A stretch of DNA of 64,000 nt. Origin: M3007 sp044350425. Its GTDB lineage: Bacteria; Bacteroidota; Bacteroidia; Chitinophagales; Saprospiraceae. The stretch spans positions 8,730-72,729 of the forward strand of contig JBILHS010000013.1 in NCBI GenBank assembly GCA_044350425.1, read 5' to 3'. How positions within the stretch are numbered: position 1 is the stretch's first letter; every line of letters begins with the position of its first letter. Made by a program: the position numbers and the translations under genes. The notes below the pieces were generated by a model. That model saw nothing but the letters and a program-made list of their open reading frames with translations. It was not told the DNA's origin and did no database searches. Positions 34,201 to 39,750 of the stretch are shown piece by piece.

Positions 34201-35768
34201 CCTTTACGGTGCGGGATTGCAAAGCACCAACAGTTGTTTGTCTGAATGGCCTTGCTGTGAACATCATGCCAACGGCCATGATCCAGTTGTGGGCATCCGA
34301 CTTCCTGCAGTACACGGAAGACAACTGCACCCCTGCAGGTCAAATCAAGATCGGCATCCGCAAGTGCGGCACCGGAACTGGATTCCCGGTGGACGCCAAC
34401 GGCAACCCGATCACGAATGTGACCTTCGACTGTACCGAACTCGGCACCCAGTGTGTTGAACTCTGGGCGATCGATGCAGCCGGCAACGCGGACTACTGCG
34501 AAACTTACGTGATCGTACAGGATAACCTGGGTAACTGCCCGATTGGCAGCCACATCAATGTAACAGGCGTATTGAAAACAGAGTTGGCAGACGGCGTAGA
34601 AGAAGCTATTGTACAAGTCAATGGTACAAGCTCATTCACACCGCCCTATTCCTACTTCGATCTCACGGATGCGGGTGGTATATATCAATTGGTTAACAAC
34701 GTGCCTTTGGACGCCACCTTCACGATCGCTCCGGAAAAAGACGACAACCCACTCAACGGTGTCACCACTTATGACCTGGTGTTGATCTCTAAACACATCC
34801 TGGGTATAGAGCCATTGAACACGCCGTACAAGATGATCGCTGCGGATGCGAACAAGTCTGGTTCGATCACGACGTTTGACATTGTGGAACTCCGGAAACT
34901 GATCCTCGGTATCTACACAGAATTGCCGAACAATACTTCCTGGCGTTTTGTGGACAAGGCGTTCACGTTCCCGAATTTGAACAATCCATTCCAGACAGCC
35001 TTCCCGGAAATGGTATCGGTAGCTGCTGCGATTTCAAGCCAGTGGGGCAAAGATTTCGCTGGTGTCAAAATTGGCGACGTCAATAACACTGCGCTGGCCA
35101 ATGCGACCATGCCGGCTGAAGAGCGCACTACCGTTACAGCGTTGTTTGACATTGAAGATCGCGAGGTGAAAGCAGGGGAAGCGTTTGAAGTAACCTTTAA
35201 AGCTGCACAGCAGTTGAAAGGCTTCCAGTTCACGATGTTACTCAAGGGGCTGGAGGTTGCAGGCGTACAGGAATCTGATAAAGTAACGACTGCAAACTTT
35301 GGTTTGATATTCGAAAATGCGGCAACGGTTTCGATCGATGGAACCCAGGACTTCACACTTCGTTTCCGCGCCACCAAGTCTGGCAAATTGAGCGAGATGT
35401 TGAGTGTTTCTGGTACGATCACGCGCGCTGAAGCATACGGCAATGAGGGGCGCATGGGGGTTGCATTCCGCTTCCGCTCTCAGTCAGGTTTGACTGTCAA
35501 TGGTCTTGGCTTTGAGCTGTATCAAAACCAACCGAATCCGTTTGTGAACAAGACTTTCGTAGGTTTCTTCCTGCCAGAAGCAGCAGAGGCTACCCTGTCG
35601 ATCATCGACGAAACAGGTAGGGTAGTGTACCAGCAAAAAGGTCAGTTCGCAAAAGGCGAGAATACGATCGCACTCGATCGTGCCTTGATCAATACCACCG
35701 GATTGTTGTTCTATAAACTGGAAACAGCTACAGACAGTGCTACGAAGAAGATGATTCAGGCGAAATAA
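25275..35768 (+). CDS. Giant HYR-repeat T9SS surface protein with lamin-tail-like, P-domain-like and dockerin-like segments
   Basis: About 3497 residues from the ATG at 25275, which begins a proper signal peptide ('GFSVLLAILLLQCWTLSAQ'); the in-frame ATG at 25101 only adds a non-signal extension. About ten HYR-type domains are seen between roughly 770 and 2980, recognisable by 'CP' starts, 'DNC' and 'VGTT-VTY' elements. Inserted among them are a lamin-tail-like domain (about 1607-1740, 'LLITEVTQSGAVDRLEISNLG') and a proprotein-convertase P-domain-like segment (about 1790-1905, 'GDIVFNRTGTATPANSTMTL', 'GIWTLDVVP'). Near the end there is a dockerin-like pair of D-x-N/D loops (about 3165-3230, 'AADANKSGSITTFDIVEL'), then a T9SS C-terminal sorting domain (last ~85). 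It is very cysteine-rich. Role: exported adhesin or extracellular matrix protein, by inference. Confidence 0.9.
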   Translation: MKTNSTNSLSNNFKTLPKGFSVLLAILLLQCWTLSAQVLINPAAEGGFQTGSTFGSNGWNVANGGGITNQWFVGTAATGFAGRSAYISNDGGTTNAYTNNPASAISVVHFYRDITFPAGVPEFTLSFNWKADGETSSFDAIVVSLAPTFYTPTATNVSLGTGVLAPPANMLGGITAPQLWNEAGVTTATYKIKSADIGNCASPVTLRLIFTWKNDDSLGDNPPGGIDAISLVGNPMTINRPVDRCTDGAGITYNGTPIPGAGETGVFSSTPTSIWLVNNGPGTATWDVSSSSPSPASGYYVTYAFTNDAGCVFRIRDTINLYKAPVAQLKDKIFDCVEPLQEIPLEQMFDENVSNTRGGTWSGLPLSILPSGDSVIIVPNTGGCWDVTYSMVPNPNGCLGTYSSTKKLLIVLKPKPDFTINGDGGNITECTPNDFVANVVRTSSGANAILTLNGAPQAFGSINLPAPDPGQSITYNFCLKETNNTPAACGSLPGAGYENCADSICKKVVLYNDGLCGTGTAAFDSECVPGSSLVDVCEIDVTPFIRVGCSFITITIPIKVTDARLRSEKDLIFCDEEEFRVYSEGYGGLKDIPGFNVVLGTLDGASTICDIATWCLDYGFGSWCPFEWLNPLNWCEKTLAQVISDAIAAYIGSEGTGGQVVADTDGDGAFDFTARDYNTFPDQNEVPSDIPNNITTPGGAITVRHVVGWPYKAESVCGAPTGQELNLLDLLAPLFDLIPVAGPIINGVIATLGCNIPLVFTDAKDVIVGVVNSSPPTFLNCPPNGYVFTEDYSCQTAANWSIPMAEDACYGGNLVYIGRTSGTDETSFFGTPDDMPITVDVSGVYQTSGPIPGSVLSSSPGTYTVTYTAYNCSAITSECSFPVIVTAGQPILACPNDMVVYTEVDSCHAVVTGLSPTSGVGCATIINFEVDYPEVPGFADFSVITAYSTNMPDNRGIHNDVSGTSFPVGTTTVTYSMLVDLNADGDADDDGENTEVCSFDVTVVDNQKPIAKCVDQEVKLDVNGAATVYATSAGGSPYMDGGSTDNCDPDPTILIQKIGGTYASSLPYDCSEVGNNFINLRIQDAAGNQATCIARLRVIDYLDGINITMDPPELCLDANNPSQLDFSNYLTITLANGFKIKHAEVPAYLGGSNGYFGITAFSHPATGTPGSITLDGVYTPGTGTGFVTISYILLPGNNPPPGGNYGNVGCFKAEHAIFELRQPLVMASPECECVSQDERVVNLDTLYGGLEPYTIQFTGGRLDVFGDGTVIDSNGQYTYDVAHGHDITDFEQFLGKLLIVYTQPVWSFTIVDARGCEIFRSGSCDNDDLTEGPMITCPPSDHTLTTEEYLCESQYTWMHPLPTDNCAVVLYDYRITNPDGSIDGPHTLNALLNRRSPGPLDDFFVATYEFQLGLSVVTYYAEDAQDNLISCSMYITVSDNDAPHFINCPAPPVVQNAETGHCDAYVDFALPLATDNCSIPTIVKIDNTGLNTGSRFPVGTTIMYWEASDPYGNKDTCQIKVIVNDYWQTPILACPTDKQQNNDPWLCGAKVFNIAPTYSGPCKNNYGVTYSIFGDAALTQRKDCGVTDASGKFFDLGDSWVKYTVQNQPLLLITEVTQSGAVDRLEISNLGPADIDISCLEIKRLSVNPAANQTLGPVTLLPSLAGSNLPVGSTRVFNFTFNGSASMPACYTISYMGTIFDEVSTNGYAGCNGFTGVLNGGDVIRKCEDDSDSAADWVLAENCYPLTIGAINPDLQVMANNGTKTSLQSIEPNKVSCVFKVNIKDNESPFCGRLTTNTTYNGPGITGVSATACNRSTITIPAGNCIIGDIVFNRTGTATPANSTMTLISPKGIKVVITEIPDDSLATLFAQKAEGIWTLDVVPNPGQTPTITGWSLTVNCIAPFDVPNQTLPNQAGQCGAPFTWIHPFFVDNCFAGTITVAYTSNNAACVPPGGSLLGTLVKGGYTNTQFFCVGTTLVTYTLTDAAGNTSTCGFSVTVNDVEKPNLVCPPQKFINLNGGECGAFVNYAPVLATDNCGVVSTVMTPPSGSWFGIGDHLVTIVVSDAAGNTKSCTFTVSVIEYIPTDFNLICNDLSNVSMDATCVYVVLADEVLEGDNYHCFDDYIITIKNSANLPVPNSFGPADIGKLFVIKVTDPETGNSCWSNLKIEDKLVPELTCPANITIACSESTGVANTGNIMVKDCSTTTNVVDDEFADFGECGSPRGQIVRTWIVTDFWGNQSACSQTITITPFNLQDVVFPAESTVDCEAAYLDANATAPVNTGRPSINGAPIGTGGFCSASIGYTDVRLEICEGSYEIYRTWLIANTCLPPGANNPISRVQRIRVKDFGGPTFVCPPTVTVSTNPFQCCATAALPGMIVSEGCSGILDLEAKVTGINPANGNIITFTVPGYLSDFPGNNHWTPDTLAVFNYTQCLPLGNYDVRYKASDGCGNTSYCNFQLKVADLVPPSVACDQFTQVALTNNGEAVINASTFDDGTTDNCCLEDFEVRRMNSNSCDGTSFDSTVKFCCEDIGDTILVVFRAYDCHGNSNDCMVSVLVEDKIKPTCQAPAQVSVNCENFDPSLWSYGKADVTDNCCLDTSKVYLGQIGLTHSVSYTLFDTVCNKGTITRTFRAFDCANNSSQCTQRVIVTYLQDYFVKFPNDAIVTVCDGTGNFGEPSFFGEDCELLGVSFADEIFTVVPDACFKIERTWSIINWCTFNPNLPFVEVPNPNPNPISNASANLAGPTVSACGTLAPWAPTVVKINPTDAQATNYCSFWDANANGYKYKQIIKIIDGQAPTGTFVVPSCDNQNWLTPNNNQLWNESFWWDNGIQTHDLCEEPTDLCITGTDACSGSNVNIEYLLFLDLDNDGTMETVINSVNTGIAGLGWNSVLFNNLNTPNFGGGIPRAFDERLVPTNQKYGFSIQETVTGTNKTACVRWNTQQQQSTYVTPELPLGTHKIKWFITDGCGNNKEYEYTFTVRDCKAPTVVCLNGLAVNIMPTAMIQLWASDFLQYTEDNCTPAGQIKIGIRKCGTGTGFPVDANGNPITNVTFDCTELGTQCVELWAIDAAGNADYCETYVIVQDNLGNCPIGSHINVTGVLKTELADGVEEAIVQVNGTSSFTPPYSYFDLTDAGGIYQLVNNVPLDATFTIAPEKDDNPLNGVTTYDLVLISKHILGIEPLNTPYKMIAADANKSGSITTFDIVELRKLILGIYTELPNNTSWRFVDKAFTFPNLNNPFQTAFPEMVSVAAAISSQWGKDFAGVKIGDVNNTALANATMPAEERTTVTALFDIEDREVKAGEAFEVTFKAAQQLKGFQFTMLLKGLEVAGVQESDKVTTANFGLIFENAATVSIDGTQDFTLRFRATKSGKLSEMLSVSGTITRAEAYGNEGRMGVAFRFRSQSGLTVNGLGFELYQNQPNPFVNKTFVGFFLPEAAEATLSIIDETGRVVYQQKGQFAKGENTIALDRALINTTGLLFYKLETATDSATKKMIQAK

Positions 35769-35781
35769 GATAGAGATCGTA

Positions 35782-35812
35782 AACCTCGGAGGTCTTCAAG
35801 ACCTCCGAGGTT
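35782..35812. repeat. CCTCGGAGG palindrome, copy 2 (core only)
   Basis: Two 15-bp arms (AACCTCGGAGGTCTT and its complement) around a single C. Same core as in ccoI (16786-16858) and after susD (49624-49698), but without long unique arms. It lies just after the 25275-35768 stop and could act as its terminator. Confidence 0.85.
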
Positions 35813-35814
35813 AC

Positions 35815-35918
35815 ACAACAGCCCCGGCCCGTTCAGACGGCGTCGGGGCTGTTGTTGTACCGGCGGCTTCAGCCGCAGGAAATCTTGCAAAAAAAGCAGC
35901 AATCCTGCCCTGCAGGCC
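35815..35918 (+). repeat. About 100-bp interspersed repeat, copy 2
   Basis: It matches copy 1 at 17508-17610 almost base for base over the first 80 positions (ACAACAGCCCCGGCCC ... GGCGTCGGGGCTGTTG, TACCGGCGGCTT, AGCCGCAGG, then an A run). The rest of this intergenic stretch to 36071 shows no gene. Confidence 0.8.
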
Positions 35919-36071
35919 CCTTGGGAATTCGGTCATAGGAAATGCCCATGAATGGAAACAAACTATTTTGGGAGAGTGCCAGCCTGTTTTATTCAATAAA
36001 GTCACGCATCATGAAAACCAAACCTCCCACTTCAAGGTTCTCCTATCCACCATGTGCCATAACCTTCTACC

Positions 36072-37712
36072 ATGACCTATTCCCAAAACCGCCGCATCCG
36101 CAAAGCTTACTGGACTGCTTTTGTAGTTGCCCTCAGCTACCTCTGGCTCGTTTTTTTGTGCTGGTTCCTGGGCAAAACCTGGTACCAGCGTCGAATCGGG
36201 GCACTGCATGTTCGCAATGCCGAACGCATTAAAAAAGTCATTCTGGCATTGGGTGGGCTTTTTATCAAGATCGGACAGCTGCTTTCGGTGATGTCCAATT
36301 TTTTGCCGGAGGCATTTCAGCGTCCGCTGGAAGCTTTACAGGATCGACTGCCAGCCAGGCCTTATTCGGATGTTGAGCGAAGACTGATAGAAGGACTAGG
36401 ACGTCAACCTGAAGCCATTTTCAGCCGCTTTGATAGAGCGCCTATTGCAACAGCCTCCATCGGGCAGGCACACCGGGCTGCATTGTTGGACGGAACGGAA
36501 GTGGTTGTTAAAGTGCAACACTATGATATTGAAGAGATCGCACAGATCGACCTTGGGGTAGTTCAAAAACTGACCCGGATCTATTCCTGGTTCATGGATA
36601 TCAAAGGACTGGATTATTTATACGCCCAGATCCGGCAGATGATCGAAGAGGAGTTGGATTTTGCCAATGAGGCTCGCGCCATGGACATCATTCGGCGGAA
36701 TCTTGCGGATGAACCGGAGGTGTCCATTCCTGAAGTGTTTGCCAATTATTCTACCCGTCGAATATTGACCACACGCTATTGTGTCGGAGCAAAAATATCA
36801 GATACCGACCAGATCGATGCCTGGGGAATTGACCGCCGTGCCCTGGCAGCTCGCTTGTTGCGCATCTGGTGTCGCATGGTCTTTAAAGATGGTTATTATC
36901 ATGCGGACCCGCATCCTGGTAACCTGTTGGTGGATGAAAAGGGACAGATCGTGCTCCTTGATTTTGGAGCCACGGCTAGTATATCGCCTTCATTCAGGGC
37001 TGGCATGATAAAATTGATAGAGGCTACTGTCAAAAACGATACAGAGGCTACGCTGGAAGCTTGTCGCAGTCTTGGTTTTTTGGCGGATGGCATGGAAGCT
37101 GAAAAAATGGCCCGCAAAATGATTGCTGCAATCCGCAATTTCTTTCAAAATGAGATCCAGTTTGAAGGATTGGATTTTCGGGATATTCAGATCAACCCCT
37201 TCAACAACAGCCTTTCAGATCTGATCAATGAAATAGGTTTTCGCGGAATTTCCGGTACAGTTCAGATGCCCAAGGATTATGTGTTGCTGAGCCGTACCAT
37301 CACCCTGCTCTTAGGGCTTTCCAACACCCTGGACTCCGGCTATAATCCTTTGGATACCGTCCGCCCCTTTGCACAGCAATATCTTATGAAAGATAAAGGA
37401 GGAGTGGTCGGTTATGTCAAGGACCTGCTCCAACGCACCCTGACCAATGCGCTTGCCCTGCCGGATGAGCTTCAAAAGACACTGCTTAAAGTGCGTTCGG
37501 GAGAATTGGAGATCAGAACTCCGGATATTGATGCCAATGTAAAACTACTGGTCAGGGTACTTCGTCGTCTTGGTTTTGCTATTTTAGCTATCGGAATGGC
37601 ATTCTTTAGTCTTAGACTCAGAGAAATGGGTTGGATAGAAGAAAGTCAGTGGGGATTTTGGGCCGCAGCTGCGTTAACTTTAGCATCCATTTGGCGAATA
37701 AAACGCACATGA
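36072..37712 (+). CDS. AarF/UbiB/ABC1-family atypical kinase
   Basis: 546 residues. Family motifs are in order: an N-terminal hydrophobic helix (14-33), the KxGQ motif (Lys66-Ile-Gly-Gln69), the alanine-rich loop 'ATASIGQAH' (126-134), 'VVVKVQ' (Lys147), 'HADPHPGNLL' (about 277-286) and 'LLDFGA' (about 295-300). Two hydrophobic segments end the protein ('FAILAIGMAFFSLRL', 'WGFWAAAALTLASIW'). The family supports quinone synthesis or lipid handling at the inner membrane in bacteria. Saprospiria use menaquinone, so a role in ubiquinone synthesis is not implied. The histidine-kinase gene starts immediately after the stop. Confidence 0.92.
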   Translation: MTYSQNRRIRKAYWTAFVVALSYLWLVFLCWFLGKTWYQRRIGALHVRNAERIKKVILALGGLFIKIGQLLSVMSNFLPEAFQRPLEALQDRLPARPYSDVERRLIEGLGRQPEAIFSRFDRAPIATASIGQAHRAALLDGTEVVVKVQHYDIEEIAQIDLGVVQKLTRIYSWFMDIKGLDYLYAQIRQMIEEELDFANEARAMDIIRRNLADEPEVSIPEVFANYSTRRILTTRYCVGAKISDTDQIDAWGIDRRALAARLLRIWCRMVFKDGYYHADPHPGNLLVDEKGQIVLLDFGATASISPSFRAGMIKLIEATVKNDTEATLEACRSLGFLADGMEAEKMARKMIAAIRNFFQNEIQFEGLDFRDIQINPFNNSLSDLINEIGFRGISGTVQMPKDYVLLSRTITLLLGLSNTLDSGYNPLDTVRPFAQQYLMKDKGGVVGYVKDLLQRTLTNALALPDELQKTLLKVRSGELEIRTPDIDANVKLLVRVLRRLGFAILAIGMAFFSLRLREMGWIEESQWGFWAAAALTLASIWRIKRT

Positions 37713-37727
37713 TTGTATATTCGCCCC

Positions 37728-39272
37728 ATGGTTAGTTTTCATACGGATGCCAAGCGGTCACGATTCATTTGGGTACTGGTAGCTACTGTTTTTCTTGCCG
37801 ATCTGTTGCTTCCAGCGCAGTTCGACATTGTATTTGTCTACCTGCTTACCCATTTTCTGGCCATCTTTTTCAAAGAAAAAAGCGATGTACTGCTGCTCGC
37901 AGTAGTCACCACAACCCTGACCATTATCGGGGCAGTAATTAAGCCTTTGGAAATTCCCTTGGCTCAGGTCTTATTGGAGCGTGTACCACCGATTCTAAGC
38001 TTTTGGGCTGCGGCGTTTTTCGTGGTTCGGTTTATTTCGTTGCGTGAATTGGAAGGGCAGCAAGAAGATAAATTTAAAGCCTTATTCCAGTATGCTACCG
38101 GAGGGATTCTGTTGGTCAATCAAAAGGGCCTGATCGTGATGGCCAACCCGGCAGCGACGCAATTATTTGCTTATCAACCCGACGAAATACTTGGGAAGCC
38201 AGTTGAAATTCTCATTCCGTCGCGATTGGCGAAGCGCCATATGGAGCATCGGGCGGATTATTACCACGACCCGCGTCCGCGCAGTATGGGAATTGGTTCA
38301 GACTTGAAAGGACTGAAAAAGGATGGCTCAGAGTTTCCGGTGGAGGTAAGTTTAAGCCCTTTTAAAAGCCCAGAAGGGGCCTTTGTGGTAGCTTTTGTCG
38401 TGGACAATACGTATAGGAAAAATTATGAAAACTCTATCCTGCAGCAGAAACAAGAACTCGCAGCCTTGACGGAAGCCTTGAAGGATCTGAACGAAGGTCT
38501 GGAAAACAAAGTGGCCGAACGTACAGAAGAATTGGAGCAGGCAAAAAATGATCTGGCAAATGCGTTGGATAAGGAACGCGAACTCGGAGAGCTTAAAAGC
38601 CGCTTTGTCAGTATGGCTTCACATGAGTTCAGGACGCCGCTTACTTCTGTACTTTCTTCTGCGGGACTGGCAAAACAATACGCCGAGCGCCAGGATTTCG
38701 AAAACGTAAAAAAACACGCGGAAAGAATCAAAAATGCAGTAAACGGGCTCAATACGATACTGACGGAATTTCTCTCGTTGGGCCGCTTAGAGGAAGGGCG
38801 TGTGTCTGTGAATGCGCAGGAGGCAAACCTTTCAGAATGCGTAGAAGAAGTGCATGAGAGCTTGAAAAACCTTTTTAAATCAGGTCAAACCTTTGAACAT
38901 CGGCATACTGGCGATCTTACCACACTTATCGATTGCAATCTGGGTAAAAACATCCTGATCAACTTGATTTCGAATGCGATCAAATATTCTCCGGAAGGAG
39001 TACCGATCCTGGTTGAAACCTCCATTGGTGAAAAAAATGTCCGCATAAGCGTCCGTGATCGGGGAATGGGTATACCAGAGGCAGATCAAAAGCACTTGTT
39101 TGGGCGTTTTTTTCGGGCAAGTAATGCCACGAATACCACCCAGGGCACAGGACTTGGACTTTACATTGTGCAACGATATGCAGAGATGATGGGCGGCACC
39201 GTTGGATTTGAGAGTGCAGTAGAAGAAGGGAGCATGTTTTGGGTAGAGTTTGAAAAAGTTAAATCGAAATAA
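37728..39272 (+). CDS. Membrane-bound PAS-domain sensor histidine kinase
   Basis: About 514 residues from the ATG at 37728 (a TTG at 37713 is also in frame). The N-terminus has several membrane helices (about 8-105), then a PAS domain (about 116-235, 'GGILLVNQKGLIVMANPAA'), a coiled coil (about 240-285), the HisKA box 'SMASHEFRTPL' with phospho-acceptor His299, and an HATPase_c domain with 'NLISNAIKYSPEG' (N box), 'DRGMGIP' (G1) and 'GTGLGLYIV' (G2). It autophosphorylates in response to an unknown signal. No response regulator lies beside it. It is only 15 bases from the AarF-like gene, which suggests one transcript. Confidence 0.92.
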   Translation: MVSFHTDAKRSRFIWVLVATVFLADLLLPAQFDIVFVYLLTHFLAIFFKEKSDVLLLAVVTTTLTIIGAVIKPLEIPLAQVLLERVPPILSFWAAAFFVVRFISLRELEGQQEDKFKALFQYATGGILLVNQKGLIVMANPAATQLFAYQPDEILGKPVEILIPSRLAKRHMEHRADYYHDPRPRSMGIGSDLKGLKKDGSEFPVEVSLSPFKSPEGAFVVAFVVDNTYRKNYENSILQQKQELAALTEALKDLNEGLENKVAERTEELEQAKNDLANALDKERELGELKSRFVSMASHEFRTPLTSVLSSAGLAKQYAERQDFENVKKHAERIKNAVNGLNTILTEFLSLGRLEEGRVSVNAQEANLSECVEEVHESLKNLFKSGQTFEHRHTGDLTTLIDCNLGKNILINLISNAIKYSPEGVPILVETSIGEKNVRISVRDRGMGIPEADQKHLFGRFFRASNATNTTQGTGLGLYIVQRYAEMMGGTVGFESAVEEGSMFWVEFEKVKSK

Positions 39273-39343
39273 ATTTTGTGATATTCCGTATTCTTGCTTA
39301 TTCTTGCGAGCTATTTTTTTTCTTCACAAATTTAGTTTTGAAT

Positions 39344-39619
39344 ATGGAATCAATGTACAACTCAGACCAGGATCATCTCCCGAATGAATCTGTAGCAGAG
39401 CCCAATGTTTCGGTCGTAGATGCTGATTCCAAAGAAAAACATGCGCGTCGTTTTAAGCGCGGCCTACTTTGGATGGGGGCTGGTGCACTCACCTTAGTAA
39501 CCAGTTTTGCCATTAATTTTCTCTGCTTTCAATGTGGGGTAGATTTTCACTTGCCCATGTATGTCCTGACCAGCTTGGGAGCACTGGGGTGCTTAAAAGG
39601 GATGATGAGTATCTTTTAG
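39344..39619 (+). CDS. Small membrane protein of unknown function
   Basis: 91 residues from the ATG at 39344. A charged N-terminal half ('SKEKHARRFKRGL') is followed by two hydrophobic segments ('GALTLVTSFAINFLCF' and 'MYVLTSLGALGCLKGMM'). The family is not recognised, though such short proteins are common after signalling genes. A longer in-frame reading from 39278 is less likely because it starts inside the upstream leader. It converges with the large regulator gene. Confidence 0.6.
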   Translation: MESMYNSDQDHLPNESVAEPNVSVVDADSKEKHARRFKRGLLWMGAGALTLVTSFAINFLCFQCGVDFHLPMYVLTSLGALGCLKGMMSIF

Positions 39620-39621
39620 GG

Positions 39622-39750
39622 GTTAATTGGTTATTTGTTTAATTGGGGATTTGGTTATTTGTTGAACCCAGGCCTGGGTTCTCGTCTTGTCCTCCTTAGA
39701 AAACAGATACCAGGCTCGGGTTCAACAAATCCCCAATTAACCAATTCCCA
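39622..39750. terminator. Inverted repeat between convergent genes
   Basis: Arms TTAATTGG...GGGGATTTG...TTGAACCC...CCAGG (about 39622-39677) and their inverted copy (about 39710-39750) pair with a small insertion in the left arm. The right arm covers the stop and last codons of the minus-strand regulator. It probably terminates transcription from both sides. Confidence 0.6.
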
